Below are positions 29,031 through 41,426 of a stretch of DNA of 64,000 bases, piece by piece. The notes under the pieces were generated by a model. The model had not been told where the DNA came from, ran no database searches, and saw only the letters and a program-made list of their open reading frames with translations. The stretch spans positions 1-64,000 of the forward strand of contig CAZAEL010000004.1 in assembly GCA_964484135.1 (NCBI GenBank). The letters are read 5' to 3'. The number at the start of each line of letters is the position of its first letter. Position 1 is the first letter of the stretch. The position numbers and the translations under genes were made by a program. This DNA is from CAZAEL01 sp964484135. GTDB taxonomy: Bacteria; Elusimicrobiota; Elusimicrobia; FEN-1173.

Positions 29031-30977
29031 CTAGACCACAAGGCTCTCTTCCCACAGGACCCGGAGGATCTCAGCCACGCTCCAGGCCTGGGCCGGGCAC
29101 CCCTGGGCCGCGTGGGGGGCGTCCCCCTCCAGGAATTCGGAGACGCTGCCCAGCCCCGCCTCGGCCATGTGGTCCACGAAAGGCTGGAGGAAATCCTGGA
29201 GCCGGGCCTTGGTTTCCTCCGAAGATCCGTACGCCTTGACGAAGGAGGTCAGGAAGGCGCCCAGGAGCCAGGGCCACACCGTGCCTTGATGGTACGCGCC
29301 GTCCCGAACGGACGGCGGCCCGCCGTACCGCCCCTGGTACGCCGGGTCCTGCGCGGAGAGGGTCCTGAGTCCGTAGCTGGTGTACAGTTCCCTCCAGGCC
29401 GTGTCCACCACGGGCCTGAAGTTCTTGCCCTCCAGGATCTCGTACGGCAGGCTGATGGCGAAAAGGGCGTTGGGGCGGATGGCGGGGTCCCGGTCCCGGC
29501 CCTCCAGTCGGTCGAAGAGGTACCGGGCGGGCTCGTTCCAAAACTTGTCGTTGAAGCTGCGGCGGGCGATGGACGCCAGCTTCTCGTAGCCCCGGGACGG
29601 CTCGTTGAACTTCAGCTCCAGCTCCGCCAGGAACTGGAGGGCGTTGTACCACAGGGCCTGGACCTCCACCGGTTTTCCCGTGCGGGGCGTCACGGCCGCG
29701 CCGTCCACGCGGGCGTCCATCCAGGTCAGGGCCTGGGGCGGATCGGCGGCCACGATGAGGCCGTCCTGGTCCATATGGATGCCCCGCAGGGTCCCGTGTT
29801 GGAAAGAGTCCACGATGTCCCGCAGGGCCGGCAGCCAGCGGCGCACCTGGTCCTGGTCCTGGGTGGCCTTCAAATAGTTCTGGACCGCCCACACGAACCA
29901 AAGGGGCGCGTCCACCGCGTTGTACTCCAGGGCGGGGCTGGCGTCAGGGAACCGGACGGGCAACAGCCCCTTGTGCAGATGTCGGGAGAAGGTCTCCAAA
30001 ATTTCCCGCGCCTCCTGGGCGCGGCCCGTGGCCAGGCAAAGCCCCGGCAGGGAGATCATGGCGTCGCGGCTCCAGTCCTCGAACCAGGGATACCCCGCCA
30101 TCACGCTGGAACCGCCTTCCCGCGCCACGATGAACTGGTCCGCGGCCCGCACCAGGCCGTCGGCCAGGGGCCCGCGCACGATGGAGCGCTCCACCAACTG
30201 GCGGCGGAGGAGCCCCTCCTGCCGGCTCCATTCCAGCGCCTCGCTCGAATTCCTCTCCTGGGTCGAAAAGACCAAGGCCGCGGTCTGGCCCGGCCGAAGG
30301 TCGAAACGGAACACGCCGGGGCTGAAGGCGTCCTCCCGGGAGTCCAGGCCGCGCTTCGCCTCCCAGGCGTAGTCCTGGTTGAGGTACCAAAAACTGTCCT
30401 GGGTGAACACGCCCTCCTGCGAGCAGAGGAACAGCGCCGCGCCGCCGGCCAGGACCGCCTTGACCCGGTGGGGCGAGGTTTCCAACTGGTCCAGGAAACG
30501 CTTGTCCTCTTTGGAAAGGCCGTGATGGCTCCGGCACGTGAGGAGGGGCCGGCTCTCCAGCACCACCTCCGGCCCGGACAAATGGCGGTACATCACGACC
30601 GCGGTGTCCTCCCCGTACCGGAGGAAGAAGGACTTTTCCACGCGCACGTCCGAGACGGCGTAGGTCCAGACGGGAAAAGGGTCCAGACGGAACCGTTCCA
30701 AATTCTTGAAGCCCGGCGGATGGACCGTGCCCGGATAGGCCTGGCAGGAAATGCCGTGACGCGCGCCGTTGACGAAGAGGGACTCCTCCAGGCGGTTCAC
30801 CCACTGGAACCGCTCCACGGGCGGGCGCAAAGGCAGGGTCAGGAGGGAGTGGTACCGGCGCGTGTTCCCGCCCGCCACCGTGCCCATGGCGTACCCGCCC
30901 CGGCCGTTGGTCTCCAGCCACTCCCGGGCGCTGGCCTCCGCGTAATTGCCGCAAATTCCACGACCGAAGGAGATCAT
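29031..30977 (-). CDS. Glycogen-debranching enzyme (amylo-alpha-1,6-glucosidase type)
   Basis: A 648-residue protein. The N-terminal GDE_N domain (ETNGRGGYAMGTVAGGNTRRYHSLL, about 20-45) is followed by a C-terminal (alpha/alpha)6 glycoside hydrolase part. That part has GYPWFEDWSRDAMISLPGL, NAVDAPLWFVWAVQNY, GLIVAADPPQALTWMDARV and YHQGTVWPWLLG, all landmarks of this family. It removes alpha-1,6 branches of glycogen in the cytoplasm. It follows sucD on the same strand after a repeat-filled gap of about 55 bp. Confidence 0.93.
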   Translation of the reverse strand: MISFGRGICGNYAEASAREWLETNGRGGYAMGTVAGGNTRRYHSLLTLPLRPPVERFQWVNRLEESLFVNGARHGISCQAYPGTVHPPGFKNLERFRLDPFPVWTYAVSDVRVEKSFFLRYGEDTAVVMYRHLSGPEVVLESRPLLTCRSHHGLSKEDKRFLDQLETSPHRVKAVLAGGAALFLCSQEGVFTQDSFWYLNQDYAWEAKRGLDSREDAFSPGVFRFDLRPGQTAALVFSTQERNSSEALEWSRQEGLLRRQLVERSIVRGPLADGLVRAADQFIVAREGGSSVMAGYPWFEDWSRDAMISLPGLCLATGRAQEAREILETFSRHLHKGLLPVRFPDASPALEYNAVDAPLWFVWAVQNYLKATQDQDQVRRWLPALRDIVDSFQHGTLRGIHMDQDGLIVAADPPQALTWMDARVDGAAVTPRTGKPVEVQALWYNALQFLAELELKFNEPSRGYEKLASIARRSFNDKFWNEPARYLFDRLEGRDRDPAIRPNALFAISLPYEILEGKNFRPVVDTAWRELYTSYGLRTLSAQDPAYQGRYGGPPSVRDGAYHQGTVWPWLLGAFLTSFVKAYGSSEETKARLQDFLQPFVDHMAEAGLGSVSEFLEGDAPHAAQGCPAQAWSVAEILRVLWEESLVV

Positions 30978-30983
30978 GGAATC

Positions 30984-31073
30984 GGTGGCAGGTGACAGGT
31001 GTCAGGTGTCAGGCCAAAACAGTTTAAATGGTTCATTTTATCGCTTGCCACTTGCCACCTGTCGCTTGCAACG
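30984..31073. repeat. Inverted-arm repeat between sucD and the debranching enzyme gene
   Basis: Left arm: tandem CAGGTG-type units (GGTGACAGGTGTCAGGTGTC). Right arm: GCTTGCCACTTGCCACCTGT. Between them lies a short AT-rich centre. The right arm forms the last codons of sucD (TGGKWQAIK). It is the clearest copy of this family outside a gene. Confidence 0.8.
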
Positions 31074-32004
31074 CCTTGCTGATGACATCGCCCATGTCCG
31101 CGGGGGAGTCCACCACGACCACCCCGGCCGCCTCCAGGGCGGCCCGTTTCTCGTCCGCGGTGCCGTGGGACGCGGACCGGACCGCGCCGGCCCCGTCCCG
31201 GCCCGACGGCGGCGGGGCGTCCACGATGGCGCCCGCGTGCCCCATGCGCCGCCCCGGCGGGGCGGTACGGCCCGCCACGAAAGCGAAGAGGGGCTTGCTC
31301 ATCTTGGCCTTGAAGAACCGGGCGGCCTCCTCCTCGGCCGTGCCGCCGATCTCCCCGATCATGAGCACCGCCTCGGTGGCCGGGTCCTTTTGAAAAAGCT
31401 CCAGAACGTCCACGAAATTCATCCCCTGCACCGGGTCGCCGCCGATGCCCACCACCGTGGACTGGCCCAGCCCCCGCTGGGTCAGCTGCCACACCGCTTC
31501 GTACGTCAGGGTGCCGGACCGGGACACCACGCCGATGGGGCCCGGCTTGTGGATGTACCCCGGCATGATGCCGATCTTGCAACCGCCACCAGGCACCGGG
31601 GGGTGGGGGCTTCCCGGCGTGATGATCCCCGGGCCGTTGGGGCCGATGAGGCGCACGGCGCTCCCCTTCAGCTGGGCCTTGACCCGGGCCATGTCCAGGA
31701 CCGGGATGCCCTCGGTGATGCAGACGACGAGGGAGATCCCCGCGTCCGCCGCCTCCAGGATGGCGTCGGCCGCGAAGGGCGGCGGCACGAAGATCATGCT
31801 GGCCGTGGCGCCGGTGGCGTTCACCGCCTCGCGCACGGTGTTGAAAACGGGGATGCCGTCCACGTTCCCCCCGCCCTTGCCCGGCGTGACCCCGCCCACC
31901 ACCCGGGTGCCGTAGTCCCGGCACCCCTTGGCGTGGAAGGACCCCGCCGCGCCCGTGATGCCCTGCACGATGACCTTGGTGTCGTGGTCGACCAGGATGC
32001 TCAT
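31033..32004 (-). CDS. sucD: Succinyl-CoA ligase alpha subunit
   Basis: A 323-residue CoA-binding subunit of succinyl-CoA synthetase, the substrate-level phosphorylation step of the TCA cycle. The Rossmann start is VIVQGITGAAGSFHAKG and the phospho-histidine is in MGHAGAIV. Two departures from the family are visible. SPHPPVPGG is inserted between ITPG and CKIGIM, and there is a longer loop after the active His (PPPSGRDGAGAVRSASHG). The C-terminus is formed by an inverted-arm repeat. It sits 28 bp downstream of sucC. Confidence 0.95.
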   Translation of the reverse strand: MSILVDHDTKVIVQGITGAAGSFHAKGCRDYGTRVVGGVTPGKGGGNVDGIPVFNTVREAVNATGATASMIFVPPPFAADAILEAADAGISLVVCITEGIPVLDMARVKAQLKGSAVRLIGPNGPGIITPGSPHPPVPGGGCKIGIMPGYIHKPGPIGVVSRSGTLTYEAVWQLTQRGLGQSTVVGIGGDPVQGMNFVDVLELFQKDPATEAVLMIGEIGGTAEEEAARFFKAKMSKPLFAFVAGRTAPPGRRMGHAGAIVDAPPPSGRDGAGAVRSASHGTADEKRAALEAAGVVVVDSPADMGDVISKALQATGGKWQAIK

Positions 32005-32032
32005 GAAAGCCCTCTCCCTCCGAACCGGAAGC

Positions 32033-33214
<1,182 letters not shown>

Positions 33215-33314
33215 GCCATTCGTCCTTTATATATAGGAAGGCGTCAGAGGCTCAAAAAAGCCCGCAAAAACAAGTCCAATCTATAATTTTTCGGCGCGTA
33301 AAGAAATATCCCGC

Positions 33315-34313
33315 TCAGGGCCGCAGGCGATTTTCCAGAAAACCCAGGATGCAGTCCGCCGCTTTTCGATAGCCTTCTTCGTTGGGATGAATGAAATCTT
33401 CCGCCCTTTCCTCGTTGTGATAAAGACTTCCGTAATCCGCGGGCAGGCAATCCTCCAGCCGCAGGTAAGGGACTTGGTGGGCCTCCAGAGCCTTCGTGAT
33501 GCCCTTGCGGCCTCTTTCTTCCTCCTCCGCGAATTCCGCCGGCGCATTGAAATAGGGAAAAAGCACGCAGAAAAGCTTCACGTTGCGCTCCCGGGTCCAC
33601 CGGACGATGGACCCAAAGACCCGGTAAAAAGCCTCTTCTTCGGACAAGTCCCCTTCCCGTTCCTGCGCCCGAAGCCGGCGCCAATTTTCCTGCAGGAAAA
33701 CCGTCCGGTACAGGTGGGACCAGCGGAACAAAACCGGATGAAAAACCAATTCCCTGGCCACCTCGGCGTCTTTCATCATGAGGAGCCGCCCATCCTTCTG
33801 AATGACCACCGGCACGTCCGAATAGACGTCGTTCAAGCAAAAAATGACGACGAGCGTGTCGAACTTAAAATCCCGGCATTTGAGCCTGAGGATCCGCTCA
33901 TACTGGTCAATGTTATAGCCTCCCCCGGCAAAGTCCCAAATCTCCACCGGCCGGCCCCAAGCCCGGCCCAGTCGCCGTTCGGCCGCTTCCCCGAAACAAA
34001 ACCGCAGCATGTCGTCCGTCAAGGAATCGCCGATGAACAAAATCCGGTGGGCCTTGTCCGAAAACCGGATGTGGGACGAGCGAAATCCGTCGGCTTTGAG
34101 GCGCTCGTCCCCCTGGGCGGTCCGCTCCCATCCCAGATCCCCAGACGGGCGGAATCTTTGCGGCGACATTTCCCAGCCGCCCAGCTCAAAAGCGGCGGTA
34201 ATGCGCTCCAGCCGGAACTGGGGCCAAGACCGGCGGGCAAACCCCTCGGCGGCGAGGCAGGCCAGGCCCGCCCCCGCGATCGCCAGCAAGGAGCGGCTCA
34301 GAAATCGATCCAC
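33315..34313 (-). CDS. Membrane-anchored SGNH/GDSL hydrolase
   Basis: A 332-residue protein starting with GTG (34313), preceded by AAAAGGAGG at 4 nt. The N-terminal hydrophobic helix (about 8-24) anchors or exports it. SGNH blocks: FIGDSLTDD (Ser), GGGYN (Gly), FCLNDVYSD (Asn) and DFIHPNEEGY (Asp/His). The substrate is probably an acyl or acetyl group on a lipid or polysaccharide, but it is unknown. The very long upstream frame is a shadow of the plus-strand CBS and korA genes. Divergent from the korAB operon. Confidence 0.85.
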   Translation of the reverse strand: MDRFLSRSLLAIAGAGLACLAAEGFARRSWPQFRLERITAAFELGGWEMSPQRFRPSGDLGWERTAQGDERLKADGFRSSHIRFSDKAHRILFIGDSLTDDMLRFCFGEAAERRLGRAWGRPVEIWDFAGGGYNIDQYERILRLKCRDFKFDTLVVIFCLNDVYSDVPVVIQKDGRLLMMKDAEVARELVFHPVLFRWSHLYRTVFLQENWRRLRAQEREGDLSEEEAFYRVFGSIVRWTRERNVKLFCVLFPYFNAPAEFAEEEERGRKGITKALEAHQVPYLRLEDCLPADYGSLYHNEERAEDFIHPNEEGYRKAADCILGFLENRLRP

Positions 34314-34347
34314 GCATCCTCCTTTTCCGGGGACATCCTCCCCCTTG

Positions 34348-34376
34348 TCGACAAGCGGCCTCGAATAAGTTATCAT
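34348..34376 (+). promoter_or_regulatory. Predicted promoter of the CBS-korAB operon
   Basis: TCGACA (34348-34353), 17 bp, TATCAT (34371-34376), 48 bp before the first start codon. An imperfect hairpin (GGAAGGGCG...CGCGCCTTCC, 34381-34403) lies in the leader. Confidence 0.55.
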
Positions 34377-34424
34377 AAATGGAAGGGCGTTTTCGCGCCT
34401 TCCCGAACGCCCGTCCCAAAAACA

Positions 34425-34886
34425 ATGGAACGACTGCTCAAAGAAAAAAAGATCTCGGAGGTCATCAACCCCCGCTTGATCCAGGCCCCGCCGGACATCT
34501 CGGTGGAGCGGGCCGTGGAATTCATGCGGGAGAACCAGTCCGCGTACATCGTGGTGGCCGAGGGCAAGAAGGTCGTCGGCATGTTCACGGAAACGGACGT
34601 GATCCAGAAGATCCTGGGCCAGGACGTGGACTGGAAGAGGCCCATCCGTGACTTCATGACCAAGGACCCGGCGGTGCTCAAGCCCGAGGACACGGTGGGC
34701 CGCGCCGTGGACGTCATGGCGGAGCACAACTGCTACCACATCCCCCTGGTGAACGGCCAAAAAGAGCTCACCGGGGTCTTGAGCGTCCGCACCCTGATCC
34801 GGTTTCTGGCCGAGTTCCACCCGGCCGAGGTGTACAACCTGCCGCCCAACCCCCACCAAGTGATGCGGACGCCGGAAGGGGGCTGA
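34425..34886 (+). CDS. CBS-domain pair protein
   Basis: A 153-residue cytoplasmic protein consisting of two CBS motifs (about 8-65 and 75-135), with VVAEGKKVVGMFTETDVIQKIL and the repeat-type LTGVLSVRTLIRFL. CBS pairs usually bind AMP, ATP or other adenosyl ligands and report energy state. It is the first gene of the korAB operon, 8 bp before korA, and a second CBS protein follows korB. The arrangement suggests adenylate sensing tied to the oxidoreductase. This is inference. Confidence 0.9.
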   Translation: MERLLKEKKISEVINPRLIQAPPDISVERAVEFMRENQSAYIVVAEGKKVVGMFTETDVIQKILGQDVDWKRPIRDFMTKDPAVLKPEDTVGRAVDVMAEHNCYHIPLVNGQKELTGVLSVRTLIRFLAEFHPAEVYNLPPNPHQVMRTPEGG

Positions 34887-34893
34887 AAGGGAC

Positions 34894-36737
<1,844 letters not shown>

Positions 36738-36741
<4 letters not shown>

Positions 36742-37778
36742 CCCCCAACGACCTGGCCGCGCCCGACGCGCGCCCCCAGTACACCAAGAGCGACTTCGTC
36801 TCGGACCAGGAGGTGCGCTGGTGCCCGGGGTGCGGGGACTATTCCATCCTGGGGGCGATGCAGCAGACCCTGGCGAAGTTCGACCTGCCGCGGGAAAAAT
36901 ACGTGTTCGTTTCGGGCATCGGGTGCTCCAGCCGGTTTCCCTACTACATGAACACCTACGGCTTCCACACCATCCACGGCCGGGCGCCCACCATCGCCAC
37001 GGGCCTGCGCTGCGTGAACCCGGACCTGTCCATCTGGGTCATCACCGGGGACGGGGACGGCCTGTCCATCGGCGGCAACCACCTGATCCACGCCATGCGC
37101 CGCAACCTGAACTTCAACATCCTGCTCGTGAACAACCAGATCTACGGGCTGACCAAGGGCCAGTATTCCCCCACCTCGCCGCTGGGCAAGGTGACCAAGT
37201 CCTCGCCCTACGGCACCATCGACCAGCCCATCAACGCCCTCTGCGTCGCCATCGCGTCGGAGGCGACCTTCATCGCCCGCACCCTGGACAACGACCCCCG
37301 CCACATGGGCAAGATCTTGGAAAGGGCCATGCGGCACAAGGGCATCTCCTTCGTGGAGATCTATCAGAACTGCATCATCTTCAACGACAAGACCTTCACG
37401 CCCATCACGGGCCGCGACACCCGCGAGGACCGGATGGTGTACCTGGAGCACGGCAAGCCCCTGGTCTTCGGCAAGAACAAAAACAAGGCCATCCGGCTCA
37501 AAGGGCTGCACCCGGAGATCGCGGACTATTCCCCCGGCGCCGACATCCCGGGGCTCCTCCTGCACGACGAAACGGACCCGCGGCCCCACCACGCGTACTT
37601 TTTGACCCAGCTGACGTACCCGGAGTTCCCCGTGCCCTTCGGCGTGTTCCGCTGCATCGAGCGGCCCTCCTATGACCAGCTCCTGGACAGGCAGATCCAG
37701 GAAGCGGTCCAGAAAAAGGGGAAGGGCACCCTCAAGGACCTCCTTTACACGGCGGACACCTGGACGGTGAAGGAATAG
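36738..37778 (+). CDS. korB: 2-oxoacid:ferredoxin oxidoreductase beta subunit (KorB type)
   Basis: A 346-residue TPP- and [4Fe-4S]-binding subunit. It has WCPGCGDYSILGAMQ, SGIGCSSRFPYY, GDGDGLSIGGNHLIHAMRRN (TPP-Mg motif) and NNQIYGLTKGQYSPTS. It is translationally coupled to korA. The complex is cytoplasmic and oxygen sensitive, pointing to an anaerobic or microaerobic metabolism. Confidence 0.96.
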
Positions 37779-37780
37779 CC

Positions 37781-38311
37781 ATGCGCGGCGTCATCAAGTG
37801 CTCCGCCTGCGGCTTCGACAACCCCGACACCGAGGACCGGTGCCGGCAATGCCTCCACTCCCTGATGCAGCGCGAGGCGCCCCGCCCCGATGACGACGCG
37901 ACGGGCGCCCTCCTGGGCCGGCCCGTGTCCGAGCTCCTCACCGGGCTGGACCTCCTCGTCTGCAGCCCCTCCGACACCGTGGAAAAAGTTCTCGGAATTT
38001 TCCAAAAATTCAAAAAGAACTGCGTGCTGGTGTACGACAAGAAAAAACTCGTGGGGATCCTGAGCAACCGGGACATCCTCCTGCGGGTGGCGGGCCTCCA
38101 CAAGGACCTGTCGAAAGTGTCCGTGGAACAGGTCATGACCAAGAACCCGGGCTATGTCCGGCCCGAAGATCCCATCGCCTTCGCCGTGAACAAGATGTCC
38201 ATGGGGGGATACCGGCACGTGCCCGTGCTCAGGCGGGACGGCACGCCGGTCAGCATCCTCCTCATCAAGGACGTCCTGCGGTACCTGTCCCAGAGCAAAA
38301 AATCCTACTAA
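37781..38311 (+). CDS. Zinc-ribbon plus CBS-pair protein
   Basis: A 176-residue protein. An N-terminal zinc ribbon (KCSACGFDNPDTEDRCRQCL, CxxC-x10-CxxC) is followed by two CBS motifs (LVYDKKKLVGILSNRDILLRV; HVPVLRRDGTPVSILLIKDVL). Such ribbons usually mediate protein or nucleic-acid contacts. It starts 2 bp after korB and is certainly in the same operon; a second CBS gene stands before korA. A regulatory role on the oxidoreductase is plausible but unproven. Confidence 0.88.
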   Translation: MRGVIKCSACGFDNPDTEDRCRQCLHSLMQREAPRPDDDATGALLGRPVSELLTGLDLLVCSPSDTVEKVLGIFQKFKKNCVLVYDKKKLVGILSNRDILLRVAGLHKDLSKVSVEQVMTKNPGYVRPEDPIAFAVNKMSMGGYRHVPVLRRDGTPVSILLIKDVLRYLSQSKKSY

Positions 38312-38339
38312 CGCCCGGTCGGCGGAAGAGCCAAAAAAC

Positions 38340-39029
38340 ATGCCGACCCACATCCTGCTCATCCGCCACGGCGAAACCGCCTGGAACCGGGAACAACGCA
38401 TCCAGGGACAAAAAGACGTCCCCCTCTCCGCCCTGGGGGAAGAGCAGGCCCGCCTGCTGGGGCGGCGGCTCGGGGAGGTCCCCCTGGCGGCGGCCTACGC
38501 CAGCGATTCCCTGCGGGCCCGCCGCACCGCGGAGATCGCCTTGGAGGGCCGCGGCGTCCCCCTGACCCTGTCCCCCGCGCTGCGCGAGCGGAACTTCGGA
38601 AGCTGGGAAGGGCTGCTTTGGACCGAGATCGAGCGGCTTTTCCCCGAAGAGGCCCGGCGGTTTTTTGAGGACTCCGTCCGTTTCACGGTGGCGGGCGGGG
38701 AAACCTGGAACCAAATGCAGTCGCGGGTGTTTCAGGAAGTGGAGCGGATCGCGGCGCGCCACGCGGGCCGCACCGTGGCCCTTTTCACCCACGGGGGCCC
38801 CTGCAAGGCGGCCGTCCTGGCGGCGCTGGGCCTGCCGGCCCTCCAATGGCGTCAATGGGTGGCGGCCAACGCCTCCCTGCACCGGCTGGTGCGGGAGGAA
38901 GCCGCCGACGGCCAGGGCCGCGTCCTCTGGAAGCTGGCCGGGTTCAACGACGTGGCGCACCTGGAAGAGGCCCATCAACTGGCCGACCCTTCGGCGCAGA
39001 CGCTGATCGAAACGGAAAAGGCGGTGTGA
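38340..39029 (+). CDS. Histidine-phosphatase family protein (PhoE/GpmB/CobC-like)
   Basis: A 229-residue cytoplasmic protein with the catalytic LIRHGETAWNRE (RHG), a second Arg in SDSLRARRTA, FGSWEGLLW, and the late FTHGGPCKAA with the second His. Members dephosphorylate small phosphate esters such as 3-phosphoglycerate or alpha-ribazole phosphate. The exact substrate cannot be set by sequence. It is followed by trxB after 6 bp. Confidence 0.9.
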   Translation: MPTHILLIRHGETAWNREQRIQGQKDVPLSALGEEQARLLGRRLGEVPLAAAYASDSLRARRTAEIALEGRGVPLTLSPALRERNFGSWEGLLWTEIERLFPEEARRFFEDSVRFTVAGGETWNQMQSRVFQEVERIAARHAGRTVALFTHGGPCKAAVLAALGLPALQWRQWVAANASLHRLVREEAADGQGRVLWKLAGFNDVAHLEEAHQLADPSAQTLIETEKAV

Positions 39030-39035
39030 CCCTTT

Positions 39036-39974
39036 ATGGAAATCCGTAACGTGCTCATCATCGGCTCAGGCCCCGCCGGGTACACGGCGGCGCTGTACAA
39101 CGCCCGCGCCAACCTCAAACCCCTGGTGCTGGGCGGCTTCATCAAGGGCGGCCAGTCCGGCGGCCAGCTCATGACCACCACGGAGGTGGAGAACTTCCCC
39201 GGCTTCCCGGAGGGCATCCAGGGGCCGGAGCTCATGACGCGGATCCGCGAGCAGGCGGTCCGCTTCGGCGCCGAGGTCCTGGACAAGGACGTGGAACGCG
39301 TGGACTTCTCCAAAAGGCCCTTCACGGTCTGGACCGACGAGGCCGAGTACCGCGCCAAGACCGTGATCATCGCCACCGGCGCCACGGCCCGGCGGCTGAA
39401 GACCGACGCGGAGAACCGCTTCTGGAACAAGGGCGTCTCGGCCTGCGCCACCTGCGACGGCTCCCTGCCCATCTTCCGCAACAAGCCCATCGCCGTGATC
39501 GGCGGCGGGGACACGGCCATGGAGGAGTCGCTGTATCTGACGCGCTTCGGCTCCTCCGTCACGCTCATCCACCGGCGGCCGGAGTTCCGCGCCTCCAAGA
39601 TCATGCTGGAGCGGGCCCGCAAGAACCCCAAGATTTCCTGGAAGACGCCCTACGTGCTCGAAGACACCGTGGGGAACGCCCTCCTGGAGGCCGTCAAGGT
39701 CAAGAACGTGCAGACCGGCCAAGTCGAGCAGATCCCGGCCAACGGTCTGTTCCTGGCCATCGGGCACGAGCCCAACACCGCCGTGTTCAAAGGACAGATC
39801 GAGCTGGAGAAGGAAGGATACGTCAAGACCGACGGCCACACCCGCACCAACGTGCCGGGCGTCTTCGCGGCCGGCGACTGCGTGGACCACGTGTACCGCC
39901 AGGCCATCACCGCCGCGGGCATGGGGTGCATGGCGGCGCTCCAGGCGGAACGCTTCCTGGCCGCCGAGGAATAG
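39036..39974 (+). CDS. trxB: Thioredoxin reductase
   Basis: A 312-residue FAD/NAD(P)H enzyme, normal length. It has FAD motif LIIGSGPAGYTAALYNARA, redox disulfide CATC (SACATCDG), NAD(P)H motif VIGGGDTAMEESLYLT and final FAGD-type VFAAGDCVDH. HRRPEFRASK favours NADPH. It keeps thioredoxin reduced and would feed the CcdA pathway encoded at 27.3 kb. Confidence 0.97.
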   Translation: MEIRNVLIIGSGPAGYTAALYNARANLKPLVLGGFIKGGQSGGQLMTTTEVENFPGFPEGIQGPELMTRIREQAVRFGAEVLDKDVERVDFSKRPFTVWTDEAEYRAKTVIIATGATARRLKTDAENRFWNKGVSACATCDGSLPIFRNKPIAVIGGGDTAMEESLYLTRFGSSVTLIHRRPEFRASKIMLERARKNPKISWKTPYVLEDTVGNALLEAVKVKNVQTGQVEQIPANGLFLAIGHEPNTAVFKGQIELEKEGYVKTDGHTRTNVPGVFAAGDCVDHVYRQAITAAGMGCMAALQAERFLAAEE

Positions 39975-40019
39975 CCGTTCTTCCGCGGCGTGTCGCCCCC
40001 GGACGGGCCGCCGCCTGAC

Positions 40020-41369
40020 ATGCCCCGCCCCCGCCTGCTCCTGGTCTCCTCCGGAGCAAAACCATCCCGTTTCCCGCTGGCGTCCTTCCTCCGCGCCCTC
40101 TCGGCCCGTTGGGACCTCACCCTGGCGGCGGACGTCCCGCTGCCCCAAGAACGGCAAAAAGAATGGGCCTCCGCCGGGACCGCTTTCCTTCCCTCTTCCC
40201 CCGGAGACGGCGCCGGTTTCCCGGACCGGGTCAAATCCCTGTTCACCGTCCAGCCGCTGGAGGCGGTGCTGTTCCTGGACGCCCCGGCCATGGAGCGCCA
40301 TTTCCAGCCCCTGCGGCACATCGCCGGCGCGGACCAGACCTTCCTCTGCCTCTTTCCTGATCTGGACCGGCTGCGCGGCCTTCCACGGGGCGCGGAGGGG
40401 TTGAAAGCCAAACAGCGGTGGGCCCAACTCCTGAAACAGTGCGACGGAATCTGGACCACGACCCCGGCGGACAAAGAATGGGTCCTGTCCCGCCTGGACG
40501 GCGGCCTGGCGGTGGAGGTCTTGCCCCGTTTCCGCGACCGGCCGGATTTTTTGCGCGAATGGGCCGAACAACGGCTTCGGTCGGCGGCCGAGGAAGTCCG
40601 CCGCCTTTCCTCGTACGGCGGGGCCGAAGACCTGGCCAGCCTGATCCTCCTCACCCACAACGACGGCCAATATCTGAAAAACTGCCTGGCCAGCGTCCGA
40701 AAGCACACCCCCGGTCCCCACGAAATCATCGTGGTGGACAACCACACCACGGACGGCTCCGACGCTTTTCTGGAAAAAGAGACGGGGATCAAACTGATCC
40801 GGAGCCCCAAGAACCTCTTCTTCTCGGGCGGCTGCAACCTGGGGCTCAAGGCGGCCCGCGGCCGGTACCGGGTGCTGCTCAACGCCGACACCCTGGTCAC
40901 GCCCGGCTGGCTGGAGCGGCTGATCCGCCGGCTCAAACGGGATCCCACCGTGGGATTGGCGGGCCCGTACACCAACGCTGCGGCCGGGCCCCAGCGCGTG
41001 CCGGCGACCTACAAGTCCGTCAAAGGCCTGGACGCCTTCGCCGAACAATGGGCCAAACGACGGCAAGGCGGCCGCTTGGAGGTCCCCCGGCTGGACGGCT
41101 TCTGCCTGGCGACCACGCGCGAGGCCCAGGAAACCGTCGGCCTCCTGGACGAACGGTTCGGCCCCGGGGGGTACGAGGACCACGACTGGTGCCTGCGGTT
41201 CCGGCAGGCGGGGTACCGCCTGCTCCTGGTGGAGGACGTCTTCGTGCACCACCACGGCGGCAAGGGGTACGCGGGGCGCGACCACGACGCCCTGCGGGAG
41301 AAAAACCGGCGGCTCTTCGTGGAAAAATGGTGCCAGCGGTCTTTGGAATTCCTGGACGAGGTGTGGTGA
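40020..41369 (+). CDS. Family-2 glycosyltransferase with N-terminal extra domain
   Basis: A 449-residue protein. The C-terminal GT2 domain (about 205-445) has LILLTHNDGQYLKNCLASV, IIVVDNHTTDGSDAFL, the DxD-equivalent LLNADTLVTPGWL and YEDHDWCLRFRQAGY, like rhamnosyl/O-antigen transferases. The N-terminal 200 residues form a separate alpha/beta region I cannot name. It may be a second, degenerate transferase half. ATG 40020 is preferred over GTG 39990. No clear ribosome site is present. Likely cell-surface polysaccharide synthesis. Confidence 0.88.
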   Translation: MPRPRLLLVSSGAKPSRFPLASFLRALSARWDLTLAADVPLPQERQKEWASAGTAFLPSSPGDGAGFPDRVKSLFTVQPLEAVLFLDAPAMERHFQPLRHIAGADQTFLCLFPDLDRLRGLPRGAEGLKAKQRWAQLLKQCDGIWTTTPADKEWVLSRLDGGLAVEVLPRFRDRPDFLREWAEQRLRSAAEEVRRLSSYGGAEDLASLILLTHNDGQYLKNCLASVRKHTPGPHEIIVVDNHTTDGSDAFLEKETGIKLIRSPKNLFFSGGCNLGLKAARGRYRVLLNADTLVTPGWLERLIRRLKRDPTVGLAGPYTNAAAGPQRVPATYKSVKGLDAFAEQWAKRRQGGRLEVPRLDGFCLATTREAQETVGLLDERFGPGGYEDHDWCLRFRQAGYRLLLVEDVFVHHHGGKGYAGRDHDALREKNRRLFVEKWCQRSLEFLDEVW

Positions 41370-41409
41370 GAGCGCCGGACGTCCGCCCGTCGAGGCTTTC
41401 CCGGCAAAA

Positions 41410-41418
41410 TGCTATAAT
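41410..41418 (+). promoter_or_regulatory. Extended -10 promoter of ispG, near-leaderless
   Basis: TGCTATAAT: a perfect -10 with TGn extension. Only 8 bp separate it from the ispG ATG at 41427, so transcription should begin at or next to the start codon. The -35 region is poor, as expected for an extended -10. Confidence 0.65.
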
Positions 41419-41426
41419 TTGAAGAT

